From NCBI GenBank assembly GCA_041725895.1, contig JBGRQA010000001.1, positions 62,001 to 126,000 of the forward strand: a stretch of DNA of 64,000 nt, in the 5' to 3' direction. Origin of the DNA: JBGRQA01 sp041725895. GTDB taxonomy: Bacteria; Bacteroidota; Bacteroidia; Bacteroidales; Marinifilaceae. Within the stretch, counting starts at the first letter, position 1, and every line of letters begins with the position of its first letter. The position numbers were made by a program, and so were the translations under genes. Shown in pieces: positions 1-8,565 of the stretch. The notes under the pieces were generated by a model. It was not told the origin of the DNA and searched no databases. It saw only the letters and a program-made list of their open reading frames with translations.

Positions 1-50
1 AAATTCTAACTACCGTTTCACGAAGAGTGAAGAGAGTGTACTTTCAGGAA

Positions 51-81
51 TAAAAAAAACGGTCGAATTGCTTCGACCGTT
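51..81 (-). terminator. Terminator of the Crp/Fnr gene
   Basis: A 10-bp perfect stem (AACGGTCGAA / TTCGACCGTT, 58-67 with 72-81) is followed on the minus strand by an uninterrupted T run. It lies 20 bp beyond the stop codon of the regulator gene. Confidence 0.85.
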
Positions 82-101
82 CCATATTATTTGGTTATTA
101 C

Positions 102-818
102 TTATCCCAATTTACTAATTCTGTCCAATTTTACATTATCCAGAATCTTGATTTTACGACCATCGATGGCAATTACCTTTTCACTGGCAAAGGTTGAAAG
201 GGTACGAATTGCATTGGAGGTGGTCATATTGGAAAGATTGGCGATATCTTCCCGTGAAAGGTAAACTTTAATTGTTGTTCCATCCTCCTCAGTTCCGTAG
301 GTGTCTCGCAAAAACAGCAAAGATTCGGCCAATCGTCCGCGAATGTGCTTTTGAGTCAGCGTTACCGTTCTGCTATTGGAGAATCCAAGTTCAGTGGCAA
401 AGGAGCGGATAATACTCAAGGATAGTTCCGGGTTGAATCGGATCAGCTTGAGAATCATATCGTAGCTTACCGTACAGGTAACTGAGTCCTCAATGGCAAC
501 TGCGGAAGCAATGTTGTTTTCTTCTGCAAAAAGTGCACGGTAGCCGATAAAACCTACCGGTTTTGCCATTCGAACAATTTGTTCACGTCCGCCAACACCC
601 TCTTTGAAGATTTTAACTTTTCCTTCTGCCAGGCAGATTAGTCCCGTCGGCTTTTCACCTTCCTTATAAATGTATTCACCTTTCTTGTAAAAGGAACAGA
701 CCATATGTTCCGCCAGCTTTTCTTTCTCTTCTGAAGAAAGAACATTGAATACAGAATTCGGATTGTTAATTACATCCAAGCAAATTTTCTCTCTTATCTT
801 CTTATCATTTTCGACCAT
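102..818 (-). CDS. Crp/Fnr family transcriptional regulator
   Basis: The 238-aa protein has the Crp/Fnr layout. A cyclic-nucleotide-binding-type beta-roll spans about residues 20-140 (motifs KKGEYIYKEGE and LICLAEGKVKIFKEG), and a winged helix-turn-helix spans about 155-230 (LSREDIANLSNMTTSNAIRTL). It should bind DNA as a dimer and respond to a small effector. The N-terminal cysteine cluster expected of an oxygen-sensing FNR [4Fe-4S] protein is absent, and the effector cannot be told from sequence. It is a single-gene unit with its own terminator, divergent from nothing nearby. A TACTTTTG -7-like element lies about 50 bp upstream. Confidence 0.93.
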   Translation of the reverse strand: MVENDKKIREKICLDVINNPNSVFNVLSSEEKEKLAEHMVCSFYKKGEYIYKEGEKPTGLICLAEGKVKIFKEGVGGREQIVRMAKPVGFIGYRALFAEENNIASAVAIEDSVTCTVSYDMILKLIRFNPELSLSIIRSFATELGFSNSRTVTLTQKHIRGRLAESLLFLRDTYGTEEDGTTIKVYLSREDIANLSNMTTSNAIRTLSTFASEKVIAIDGRKIKILDNVKLDRISKLG

Positions 819-865
819 AACCTAAGATGAATGTGTATTCCAGAGCAACATGTTTTAAAACATTT

Positions 866-873
866 CAAAAGTA
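866..873 (-). promoter_or_regulatory. -7-like element upstream of Crp/Fnr gene
   Basis: On the minus strand this reads TACTTTTG, which matches the Bacteroidota -7 consensus TAnnTTTG and sits 48 bp before the start codon. No good -33 TTTG was found at the usual spacing. Confidence 0.4.
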
Positions 874-978
874 TATAAACAAAATTAAAATGAAAAACTA
901 ATTAGAGAAAAAAATCATTATTTAGAATTCTCCTGTACTACCCTTTTCACCAGTGTTTTGAAGTTTATTAATGCAAAA

Positions 979-2634
979 TTAGTGTTTTGCCACCAAAGGA
1001 ATCTTTCTTCCATATCCGAAAGCCTTTGAAGAAACTCTTAAAATTGGCGGTGTCTGAAATCTCTTGTACTCATTATTATTTACCATACGTATGGTTCTTC
1101 TCACGGTTTCGTCGTGGAATCCTTCGCTGATTATTTCTTCTGCCGACATATTTTTTTCAATGAATCGGAACAGAATAGCGTCCAGTGTATCGTAATCGGG
1201 TAGGGAGTCCGAGTCCTTCTGGTCGGGACGAAGCTCTGCAGAAGGTGGTTTAACAATGGAATTTTCGGGAATAACTTCTCCATCCTTGTTCATGAACCAG
1301 GCCATTTTAAATACATCAGTTTTGTATACATCTCCAAGAACAGCCAGACCACCGTTCATATCCCCGTAAAGAGTACCGTACCCCACGGCAGCTTCACTTT
1401 TGTTGGAGGTATTCAAAAGAATGTGTCCGAATTTGTTGGATAAGCCCATCATTAGGGTTCCGCGAATTCGGGCCTGGATATTTTCTTCAGCCACATTAAA
1501 TGGCAATCCATTAAAAATGGGGGCCAAAGCAGATTCAAATTTTTCGAATATTTCCTGGATCCCAACAATTTCATATTGGATGCCCAGATTTTCGGCAAGA
1601 TCTACTGCATCTTTGATGGAATGATCGGATGAATATTTAGAAGGCAGAAGAAGCACCCGAACATTTTCTTTTCCCAAAGCACGTACGGCCAGGACAACAG
1701 TAACGGCCGAATCAATTCCACCCGAGAGTCCCAGGGTTGCTTTTGAGAATCCCATTTTTTGGAAGTAATCTTTCAACCCTAGCACCAGTGCATCATGGAT
1801 TCTTTCAATGTAATCCACTTCCTGCTGCTGAGTGTGGACTAAACTGCCGTTTTCTATCGCTTCGTAATCCACTATGCAGAAATCTTCCTCAAAGTATTTT
1901 AACCGGGAGGCAATTTCTCCTTTTGCATTCAGAACCATGGAGTCTCCGTCAAAAATAAGATCGGTGTGAGCCCCCACCTGGTTCACATAGAAAACAGGCA
2001 GTTGGTAGCGATCGGTGTTAGATTTCAGTATGTTGGTTCTAACATCTTTTTGTGTGTAGGAAAAGGGTGAAGCCGCAATATTAACCACAAAATCAGGCTG
2101 GAGTTTCGACAATTGCTCCATTGGGGAGACAGTATACAGTTCCTCTTTGGCAAAATTGTTTTCAACAGGTTGCTTTTCCCATAAATCTTCACAAATGGTA
2201 AGGGCAATCTTTTTCCCTTTGAATTCAACCAACGAAAATTCAGTATTGGGTTCAAAGTACCTGTACTCTTCAAAAATATCGTAGTTCGGCAGCAGAGTTT
2301 TATTGTGGATACTTTGAATTTTTCCCTCATACAGAAAGTATGCCGAATTGTACAGTTTTTTCCCCTTGGGATGAGGATTGATACTTGGTCCGCCAACCAC
2401 CGCCGCAATATCTGTACAATGGGTGGCTATTTTATCCAAATAGGCAAGACTACGTTCAATAAAATCTTTTCGCTCCAACAAATCCTTTGGAGGGTAACCA
2501 CATACGGCAAGCTCGGAAAATATTATTAAATCAACTCCAGCTTCTTTTCCTTTCCGGATTGATTCCAAAATCTTATCGGTATTGCTTTCAAAATTCCCAA
2601 TATGGTAGTTTAGTTGGGCTAAGGCTATTTTCAT
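979..2634 (-). CDS. nadE: Glutamine-dependent NAD(+) synthetase
   Basis: The 551-aa two-domain enzyme makes NAD from deamido-NAD, ATP and glutamine. Residues 1-265 form a nitrilase-fold glutaminase with the expected triad E41 (FSELAVCGYPP), K112 (NKTLLPNYD) and C148 (LTICEDLW). Residues 275-551 form the synthetase, with the ATP-pyrophosphatase motif SGGIDS at 304-309. The length is normal for bacterial glutamine-dependent NadE. The gene stands alone and is divergent from gldB. An isochorismatase-fold hydrolase at 43.1-43.7 kb might belong to the same NAD economy, but that is only a guess. Confidence 0.97.
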   Translation of the reverse strand: MKIALAQLNYHIGNFESNTDKILESIRKGKEAGVDLIIFSELAVCGYPPKDLLERKDFIERSLAYLDKIATHCTDIAAVVGGPSINPHPKGKKLYNSAYFLYEGKIQSIHNKTLLPNYDIFEEYRYFEPNTEFSLVEFKGKKIALTICEDLWEKQPVENNFAKEELYTVSPMEQLSKLQPDFVVNIAASPFSYTQKDVRTNILKSNTDRYQLPVFYVNQVGAHTDLIFDGDSMVLNAKGEIASRLKYFEEDFCIVDYEAIENGSLVHTQQQEVDYIERIHDALVLGLKDYFQKMGFSKATLGLSGGIDSAVTVVLAVRALGKENVRVLLLPSKYSSDHSIKDAVDLAENLGIQYEIVGIQEIFEKFESALAPIFNGLPFNVAEENIQARIRGTLMMGLSNKFGHILLNTSNKSEAAVGYGTLYGDMNGGLAVLGDVYKTDVFKMAWFMNKDGEVIPENSIVKPPSAELRPDQKDSDSLPDYDTLDAILFRFIEKNMSAEEIISEGFHDETVRRTIRMVNNNEYKRFQTPPILRVSSKAFGYGRKIPLVAKH

Positions 2635-3031
2635 TGGTTTTGTATTAATATCAAAAATCTAGTATCAGGAGGCTAATATAACTCCTCTTTATTCATAGGT
2701 AATTGGGGGATATCAGTTCTCCTTTTTTCTTAGTATTCGATGATTTCTTTCAAAACACAAATTTAACGATTAATTGCATTTGCCCTAATAACCTGTGTTA
2801 GTTATTGAATCCGAATAGATAAATCATGGTCTTTTGGCCGTTCTGAGGTTTCTATTTTACACGGATTGGGTTCCCCTGTTTACTTTGCATTTCAGTGAAT
2901 GGTTAATCAAATACTGAGTGATGGATCATGGGAGATCTAAAATTTTTTCTGAATAAAGATTCATTCCTTTTGAGGGCTTTGAGTTTGATTTGTTTTTGAT
3001 AATTTTGGATAATCTAATGATAAACTATCGT
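2635..3031. other. Divergent intergenic region nadE / gldB
   Basis: This is 397 bp of AT-rich DNA between divergent genes. It should hold both promoters. A TAAATTTG -7-like element faces nadE (plus-strand CAAATTTA, 2758-2765), and a better-spaced pair faces gldB. I see no coding frame, repeat or structured RNA. Confidence 0.5.
2978..3007 (+). promoter_or_regulatory. Candidate promoter of the gldB operon
   Basis: TTTG (2978-2981) and TAATTTTG (3000-3007) match the Bacteroidota -33 and -7 elements with an 18-bp spacer. The predicted start of transcription lies about 20 bp before the ATG chosen for gldB, which also supports that internal start. Confidence 0.5.
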
Positions 3032-4033
3032 ATGAAGAGATTAAGCTTAATTGTGCTTCTGGCTGTATTTGTGTTAATGGGGTGTAATCGAAATCCTCTC
3101 AAGGTTGATGTTTCTGATATTGAAATGGATATTACAGTTTGGAGGTTTGACCAGGATCTTTTTGCCGTAAAGAATAAAGAATCGCAGGAATTGGATCAAT
3201 TGAGCCGAAAATATGGTGCGTATTTCGATTTATACAACTACAAAGTAATTCAGTTGGGCGATCCTAAAGATCCCAGGTATCCTGAATATCTTCAGAAATT
3301 TTTGAATGATCCGGTAATGAATGAGGTATATGAAAAGTGTCAGGAAGTTTTTCCCGGTTTTCAAACTCAAAAGCATGCCCTTGATAATGCTTTTAAGCAC
3401 TATAAATACTATTTTCCAAATCGAAAAATTCCTCAAATATTTACTCATATATCCGGCTTTAATCAGTCCATGGTTGTGGCGGAGGATGTATTGGCCATTA
3501 GTATTGATAAGTATTTGGGGGCAGATTGTGAATTTTATGAGCGCCTGGGAAACCCATTGTATGCCAGGTATAAGATGACTCCCCAAAGAATTCCTGTTGA
3601 TGCCATTATTGCATTAGGATTGAGTGAATTTAGCTATGATAATCCCAAGGATAATGTTTTGGGGAACTTGATTTACCAGGGAAAGGTGAGGTATTTTACA
3701 CAAGCGATGATGCCGGATATTTCCGAAAGAGAAATCATGGGCTATAAACCGGAACAAATTGAATGGTGTTTGAATAACGAAGATAATATCTGGGGATATC
3801 TTATTGAACAGAAACATCTTTTTAGTAGTGAATACCGTTTGATTATGCGATATATCAACGATGGCCCTTTTACCCAGGGCTTACCGCAGGAATCACCTTC
3901 CCGGGTTGGAATTTGGACAGGATTACAAATTGTGAAATCATATATGAAACAGCATCCGGATGTTAGTTTACCCCAGTTAATGAAGGAGACCGATTACGAA
4001 AAAATCCTTAGGGAATCCGGATATCAACCCTAA
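3032..4033 (+). CDS. gldB: Gliding motility lipoprotein GldB
   Basis: The ATG at 3032 is preferred over an upstream in-frame ATG (2990). It places a classical lipoprotein signal at the N-terminus (LAVFVLMGC, lipidated Cys 18), and the candidate promoter overlaps the longer version. The mature protein has GldB hallmarks, including the early WRFDQDLF segment and the ISIDKYLGADCEFY block around residue 160. GldB is a cell-envelope lipoprotein required for gliding in Flavobacterium. It also occurs in many non-gliding Bacteroidota, so motility cannot be inferred. It is the first gene of a tight operon with a nitrilase (23-bp gap) and 5-formyl-THF cyclo-ligase (20-bp gap). No other gld genes are in the window. 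Confidence 0.88.
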   Translation: MKRLSLIVLLAVFVLMGCNRNPLKVDVSDIEMDITVWRFDQDLFAVKNKESQELDQLSRKYGAYFDLYNYKVIQLGDPKDPRYPEYLQKFLNDPVMNEVYEKCQEVFPGFQTQKHALDNAFKHYKYYFPNRKIPQIFTHISGFNQSMVVAEDVLAISIDKYLGADCEFYERLGNPLYARYKMTPQRIPVDAIIALGLSEFSYDNPKDNVLGNLIYQGKVRYFTQAMMPDISEREIMGYKPEQIEWCLNNEDNIWGYLIEQKHLFSSEYRLIMRYINDGPFTQGLPQESPSRVGIWTGLQIVKSYMKQHPDVSLPQLMKETDYEKILRESGYQP

Positions 4034-4056
4034 TTTTCAACTTAAAACTACTTCAT

Positions 4057-4827
4057 ATGAGATTAGAAATAATTCAATTTGCACCTGTTTTGGGTGATTT
4101 GGAGGCCACTTTGTTGAAGTTGGAGAAAATGTTTTTCAAAGCTCAATATGCCGATTGGGTGGTGTTGCCCGAATTGGCCAATTCGGGCTACAATTTTAAA
4201 GATCGGGAGGAGGCATTTTCGATCGCCGAATCAACCGATGATAGTCGTTTCCTGGAATTCATTATGCTCCAGTGCAAAAAATACGATCTAAGAGTGTGTA
4301 CGGGATTTTGTGAGCGTGTGGGAGACAAACTATATAACTCTTCTGTGCTTGTAGATGCCAAAGGAGTGTTGGGAACCTATCGGAAATTGCATCTTTTTAT
4401 GAGGGAGAAAGAAATATTTGAGCCAGGAAATCTTGGTGCTCCCCTCTTCGAAGTAGATGGGGTTAAGATTGGCATGCTGATCTGTTTCGACTGGATGTTT
4501 CCCGAAATATGGAGGAAATTGGCAATTGAGGGGGCGGATCTGATTTTTCACTCGGCCAATTTAGTATTGCCCCATGCCCAAAATGTTGTTCCGACCTACT
4601 CTCTTGTAAATCGTATTTATATTGCAACGGCCAATCGAACGGGAGCTGAAGACAATCTTAAATTTACCGGAAATTCGGTTGTTACCGATCCGGGAGGGAA
4701 AGTATTGGCAAAAGCTTCCAAAAAGGAGGAAGTAATAATGGTGGAGATTGATCCTTTTATTGCTAGAAACAAGATGGTGACAGCAAAGAACCATGCTTTT
4801 CTGGACCGTCGCCCTGAATTTTATTAA
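4057..4827 (+). CDS. Carbon-nitrogen hydrolase (nitrilase superfamily)
   Basis: The 256-aa single-domain protein has the nitrilase-fold catalytic triad E39 (VLPELANSGYNF), K110 (YRKLHLF) and C143 (GMLICFDWMFPE). Family members hydrolyse small amides such as omega-amides or N-carbamoyl compounds. The substrate cannot be assigned here. It is cytosolic, with no signal peptide. It sits between gldB and 5-FTHF cyclo-ligase in the same operon, an arrangement of unrelated housekeeping genes. Confidence 0.9.
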   Translation: MRLEIIQFAPVLGDLEATLLKLEKMFFKAQYADWVVLPELANSGYNFKDREEAFSIAESTDDSRFLEFIMLQCKKYDLRVCTGFCERVGDKLYNSSVLVDAKGVLGTYRKLHLFMREKEIFEPGNLGAPLFEVDGVKIGMLICFDWMFPEIWRKLAIEGADLIFHSANLVLPHAQNVVPTYSLVNRIYIATANRTGAEDNLKFTGNSVVTDPGGKVLAKASKKEEVIMVEIDPFIARNKMVTAKNHAFLDRRPEFY

Positions 4828-4847
4828 AGCTAAGCATTGAGAATAGA

Positions 4848-5387
4848 ATGATTGACGAAAAGAAGAAACAGATTCGGAAAGAAATCCGAAGATTAAAATC
4901 TCATGTCGCACTGGAAGAGAAGAAAGCTCGCTCTGCCAAAATTCTGGAAAAGGTAGAGGCTATTCTTGATTTTCAGGAAGCCAAAACCATCATGTTGTAC
5001 TGGTCGATGGAAGATGAGGTACACACCCATGAATTTGTTTGCAAATGGGCTCAAAAGAAAAGAATTATTCTGCCTTGTGTGGATGGGGATCAGTTGCTGT
5101 TAAAAGAATTTAAAGGATTGGATACCCTGGTGGATGGGGATCTTTTTGGAATCCCGGAACCGGATGGTCCTGTCTTTGAAAAACCGGAAGAAATTGATTT
5201 GATTCTGGTGCCTGGTGTGGCTTTTGATACAAAAAAGAATCGAATGGGAAGAGGCAAGGCATACTACGATCGGTTGCTGAAATCAGTAGATGCTTTTAAA
5301 CTGGGAATTTGTTTCGATTTCCAGCTATTGGATGAAGTGCCGGTGGACGAACACGATGTAAAGATGAATTTGATTATCAGTGAATAG
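4848..5387 (+). CDS. 5-formyltetrahydrofolate cyclo-ligase
   Basis: The 179-aa enzyme converts 5-formyl-THF to 5,10-methenyl-THF using ATP. The family signature is present near the C-terminus (MGRGKAYYDRLL, about residues 133-144), with the preceding LILVPGVAFD strand. The basic N-terminal helix KKKQIRKEIRR is typical. It is the last gene of the gldB operon and is followed by a strong bidirectional terminator. Confidence 0.95.
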   Translation: MIDEKKKQIRKEIRRLKSHVALEEKKARSAKILEKVEAILDFQEAKTIMLYWSMEDEVHTHEFVCKWAQKKRIILPCVDGDQLLLKEFKGLDTLVDGDLFGIPEPDGPVFEKPEEIDLILVPGVAFDTKKNRMGRGKAYYDRLLKSVDAFKLGICFDFQLLDEVPVDEHDVKMNLIISE

Positions 5388-5406
5388 ATAGAAATAGCAA
5401 GCAATT

Positions 5407-5437
5407 AAAAAGCCCGATCTTATGATCGGGCTTTTTA
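5407..5437. terminator. Bidirectional terminator
   Basis: A perfect stem AAAAAGCCCGATC / GATCGGGCTTTTT with a 4-nt loop lies between the convergent cyclo-ligase and ferredoxin genes. A and T tracts on the two sides let it act in both directions. Confidence 0.9.
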
Positions 5438-5455
5438 ATATTCTGTTCTTAGAAA

Positions 5456-5626
5456 TTATTCAGCGTGAATAGCTTCTACAGGACATGCGTCAACGCAAGT
5501 ACCGCAGTCTGTGCAAGCATCAGCAGAAATTACATAATGCTCATCACCCATAGAGATTGCTTCAACTGGGCATTCGCCTTCACAAGAACCGCAAGAAATA
5601 CAATCGTCGTTAATTACGTAAGCCAT
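5456..5626 (-). CDS. Small 2[4Fe-4S] ferredoxin
   Basis: This 56-aa protein starts MAYVINDDCISCGSC and ends EAIHAE. It carries two complete CxxCxxCxxxCP cluster motifs, at Cys 9/12/15/19 and 38/41/44/48. It is therefore a clostridial-type 8Fe-8S ferredoxin, a low-potential electron carrier in the cytosol that would serve enzymes such as pyruvate:ferredoxin oxidoreductase or Rnf (none in this window). It is monocistronic, with a TACTTTTG -7-like element 31 bp upstream and a shared terminator downstream. An overlapping plus-strand frame is a shadow. Confidence 0.96.
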   Translation of the reverse strand: MAYVINDDCISCGSCEGECPVEAISMGDEHYVISADACTDCGTCVDACPVEAIHAE

Positions 5627-5656
5627 TTTTTTTCATTTTTAGTGTTAATACTGTCA

Positions 5657-5664
5657 CAAAAGTA
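5657..5664 (-). promoter_or_regulatory. -7-like element of the ferredoxin gene
   Basis: TACTTTTG on the minus strand matches TAnnTTTG and lies 31 bp before the ferredoxin ATG. No convincing -33 element was seen. Confidence 0.45.
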
Positions 5665-5838
5665 ACATCATATTTCAAATGTAAAAACAATTATAGATCT
5701 AAATAAGCTAATTTTGAAAAAGATTAAATAATGGAACAGTTGAATATAAGTAGTTTATTTCTACGGATGTTAACTGTAATTGTCAGTAATTAAGATGTTT
5801 GAGTCTCTTGTTTTGTAAGGCAGAGATGGCAAAAATGC

Positions 5839-7029
5839 TTATTTGTTTAGAAATGAGACTGCCAGCCATGCCATTACTCCCATTCCGGTAAGCAGAGCTT
5901 CTTCATCAGCTTGAAAATTTGAGGTATGTAGTGCCGAAATTTTATCTTGCTTGTTGGACTGAACACCAAAACGATAAAATGTAGAAGGGTATTTTTGGGT
6001 ATAGTAGCCAAAATCTTCGGTGGTCATTCGGATATCCATTTCAGTGACCTTTTCTTCTCCCAGAAATTCCCTGGCCCAATTTTGTGCTTTACGGGTATTC
6101 GCTTCATGATTAACCAGGAAAGGATAGCCATCTACAATGCGGACTTCACATTCTCCCCCCATACTTTTGGCTGTGGATTGTGCAATGTCACAAATCAATT
6201 GCTTGGCTTTGGCTCGCCATTCTTCATTCATTGTTCGGAAAGTTCCGGCAATTTCAACCTCACCAGGAATAATATTGGTAGCCCCATTGGCAATCATTTT
6301 ACCAAAGGAAAGAACCGTTGGAATTCTGGCGTCCCCGTGTCGAGAAACGATTTGTTGCAAGGCCACAATAATGTGGGAGGCAATCAATACGGTGTCAGTC
6401 AGCTTGTGAGGCATTGCAGCATGCCCACCCTGACCTTTTACCGTTAGGTAAATTTCATCACCTGAGGCCATATACATTCCGGGGCGAAATCCCACAGTCC
6501 CCGTTTCCATATCAGGAAGTACATGTTGGGCAAGTACCCATTCGGGTTCCGGATTGAGGGCTCCCTGCTCTATCATTAATTTGGCTCCTCCGGGGAGCAA
6601 TTCTTCTCCAGGTTGAAACAGGAGAAGAACAGTTCCTTCCCATTCCTCTTTTAATTGGTTTAGAATTCGTGCAGCGCCCAACAACCCAGCCATGTGCATA
6701 TCATGACCACAGGCATGCATTACGCCTTTATTTAGGGAGCAATGTAAATTGTTTGGGTTTTCGGTAATGGGTAGGGCATCCATGTCTGCACGTAAAGCCA
6801 TTACTTTTTTATGTGGATTTTTTCCTTCAATTTTTCCAACGATCCCAGTTTTCACCAAACCTTTAGTGAAAGGAATCCCCATTTTATCAAGTTGAGAGCA
6901 CAGGAATTCTGAGGTGTTGAATTCTTCAAAGGAAAGTTCCGGGTTCTGATGTAGGTGTTGCCTGATTTCTAATATTTCCGGATATATATCTTGGGCAAGG
7001 GATTGTATTTTTTGTTTTAACTCTATCAT
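5839..7029 (-). CDS. M20 family metallo-amidohydrolase
   Basis: The 396-aa protein belongs to the M20D amidohydrolase/carboxypeptidase group (N-acyl amino acid or IAA-conjugate hydrolases). Visible motifs are the metal-binding HACGHDMHMAG at about 108-118, LFQPGEE at about 136-142, and RADMDALPI at about 80-88. These enzymes remove acyl groups from N-acylated amino acids. The exact substrate is unknown. It has no signal peptide and no partner gene, and its length is normal. Confidence 0.93.
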   Translation of the reverse strand: MIELKQKIQSLAQDIYPEILEIRQHLHQNPELSFEEFNTSEFLCSQLDKMGIPFTKGLVKTGIVGKIEGKNPHKKVMALRADMDALPITENPNNLHCSLNKGVMHACGHDMHMAGLLGAARILNQLKEEWEGTVLLLFQPGEELLPGGAKLMIEQGALNPEPEWVLAQHVLPDMETGTVGFRPGMYMASGDEIYLTVKGQGGHAAMPHKLTDTVLIASHIIVALQQIVSRHGDARIPTVLSFGKMIANGATNIIPGEVEIAGTFRTMNEEWRAKAKQLICDIAQSTAKSMGGECEVRIVDGYPFLVNHEANTRKAQNWAREFLGEEKVTEMDIRMTTEDFGYYTQKYPSTFYRFGVQSNKQDKISALHTSNFQADEEALLTGMGVMAWLAVSFLNK

Positions 7030-7231
7030 ATTTTATTTGGACTGGTCTTGAGTTTTTAAAAATTTCCTGAAAGATATAAAAATAGGAATTTCAAGGCAAT
7101 TTAGCTTTATAGGTTGAGAGTTCCTAAGTTAAATTGAATGGGTGATCAGAAATTTGATTCTCTAAATTAATACTATTTAACTCTATTCTTATGAAGAATT
7201 ATTGTGATTTTGTTTAATTTTGTATAGATTG

Positions 7232-7257
7232 GCTCGTTACAGGGAGTCGAACCTCTG
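7232..7257 (-). other. tRNA T-arm/acceptor-like remnant
   Basis: The minus strand contains CAG-a-GG, then TTCGACT, then CCCTG. This is a complete 5-bp T-stem (CAGGG/CCCTG) with a standard T-loop but one extra A bulged in the stem, followed by TAACGAGCCA where an acceptor end would be. No D-arm or paired anticodon stem follows, so it is at most a decayed 3' fragment. It lies just upstream of the DUF1573 gene. Confidence 0.3.
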
Positions 7258-7308
7258 AATTACTTTCACGTATTACAACAATTAAGAAGAACTAAAATAG
7301 ATTTTGTT

Positions 7309-8409
7309 ATGAGTAAGAAACTGTTCAATTTCGTTCTGATTGGTTTTCTTTTTGTGGGGTCTGTATTGCAGGCTCAGAATGGAAAACCAACAATGAAGTT
7401 TGATAGCAAAGAGTATGATTTTGGAACATTTAAGGAAGAAACCGGTAAGATTACCCACTCTTTTGAGTTTGTGAATACCGGGAATCAGCCCATTATCATT
7501 AATAATGTTCGTTCCTCTTGCGGTTGTACTTCTCCCGATTGGTCTCGAAAGCCGGTTGCGCCAGGTCAAAAAGGGTTTATCAAGGCCACTTTCGATCCTC
7601 GTAATCGTCCGGGACAATTCAATAAAACAGTTACCGTTACAGCTAACACCAGTCCTTCGGTAAATATTTTAAGAATTAAGGGAAAGGTTATTCCTCGGGT
7701 GAAAACTGTCAAAGATCTCTATCCCCAGGAAATGGCCGGATTGCGTTTGAAAAGCAGACATTTATCTTTTACCAGAGTGAAGAATTCTGACAAGAAGGAA
7801 GCCTCTCTTAAGATTGTAAATACTTCCGAAGAACCTTTGCGTTTAACTTTCAACCGTGTTCCTGCTCATTTGACCATTAAAACCGAACCAGAAGTATTGA
7901 AACCCAATGAAAAGGGAGAAATTGTGGCGGTTTACGATGCTTCAAAGAAACACGATTGGGGTTTTGTTATTGATTATGTGGATCTGAAAATTAATGATGT
8001 TTCCAATCCTCGTCATCGATTAACTGTAAGTGCTACAATTGAGGAAGACTTTAACAATATGACCGAAGAGCAGAAGGCTCAGGCTCCAAAAGTTGAATTT
8101 AAAGAAAAAGTTTTCGATTTTGGTCAGTTGAATCAGGGAGAGAAAGCAGAACATGTTTTTGTAATGCGTAATTCCGGGAAATCGGATTTGATTATTCGTA
8201 AGACCAAGGCTTCATGCGGATGTACAGCCATCTCTCCGCTAAAGAAAGTGATTCAGCCGGGAGAACAAACTGAGATTAAAGTCGTATTCAACTCAAGAGG
8301 AAAGCGTGGACGTCAGAATAAAATGATCACTGTAATAACAAACGATCCTTTGGCATCTATCGTAAGATTGAGAGTTACTGGAAATGTGAAAATGCCCCGG
8401 ACCAATTAA
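7309..8409 (+). CDS. Exported DUF1573 (ASH-like) double-domain protein
   Basis: The 366-aa secreted protein has a signal peptide (about residues 1-23, ending LQAQ). It carries two DUF1573 domains, at about 24-125 and 260-363. Each contains the diagnostic cysteine motif, SSCGCTSPDW and ASCGCTAISP, preceded by the F-x-FGxxxxG strand (YDFGTFKEETG, FDFGQLNQGE). The domains are immunoglobulin-like and common in Bacteroidota envelopes. No biochemical function is established to my knowledge. A TAATTTTG -7-like element occurs at 7215-7222. A rho-independent terminator follows the gene. Confidence 0.9.
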   Translation: MSKKLFNFVLIGFLFVGSVLQAQNGKPTMKFDSKEYDFGTFKEETGKITHSFEFVNTGNQPIIINNVRSSCGCTSPDWSRKPVAPGQKGFIKATFDPRNRPGQFNKTVTVTANTSPSVNILRIKGKVIPRVKTVKDLYPQEMAGLRLKSRHLSFTRVKNSDKKEASLKIVNTSEEPLRLTFNRVPAHLTIKTEPEVLKPNEKGEIVAVYDASKKHDWGFVIDYVDLKINDVSNPRHRLTVSATIEEDFNNMTEEQKAQAPKVEFKEKVFDFGQLNQGEKAEHVFVMRNSGKSDLIIRKTKASCGCTAISPLKKVIQPGEQTEIKVVFNSRGKRGRQNKMITVITNDPLASIVRLRVTGNVKMPRTN

Positions 8410-8433
8410 TCCGAAGGGGATGAAAAATAAAGA

Positions 8434-8463
8434 AAAGGCTTTCCGGTTGGAGAGCCTTTTTTT
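8434..8463 (+). terminator. Terminator of the DUF1573 gene
   Basis: The imperfect stem AAAGGCTTTC / GAGAGCCTTT with a 6-nt loop is followed by a T tract, 25 bp after the stop codon. Confidence 0.8.
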
Positions 8464-8565
8464 GTGAGTTGCTGATAAACATACGCATTTTTATGGGGAT
8501 GAAATTTACCCCTTCATGCGAAAATTATACCTTCGCATGGTATATCATGCTTAAATACATATAAA

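Noticed and set aside
7232..7320. Complete tRNA gene on the minus strand
   Set aside because: Only the T-arm/acceptor side is tRNA-like. There is no D-arm, no paired anticodon stem, the T-stem has an insertion, and the 5' half would overlap the DUF1573 start codon.
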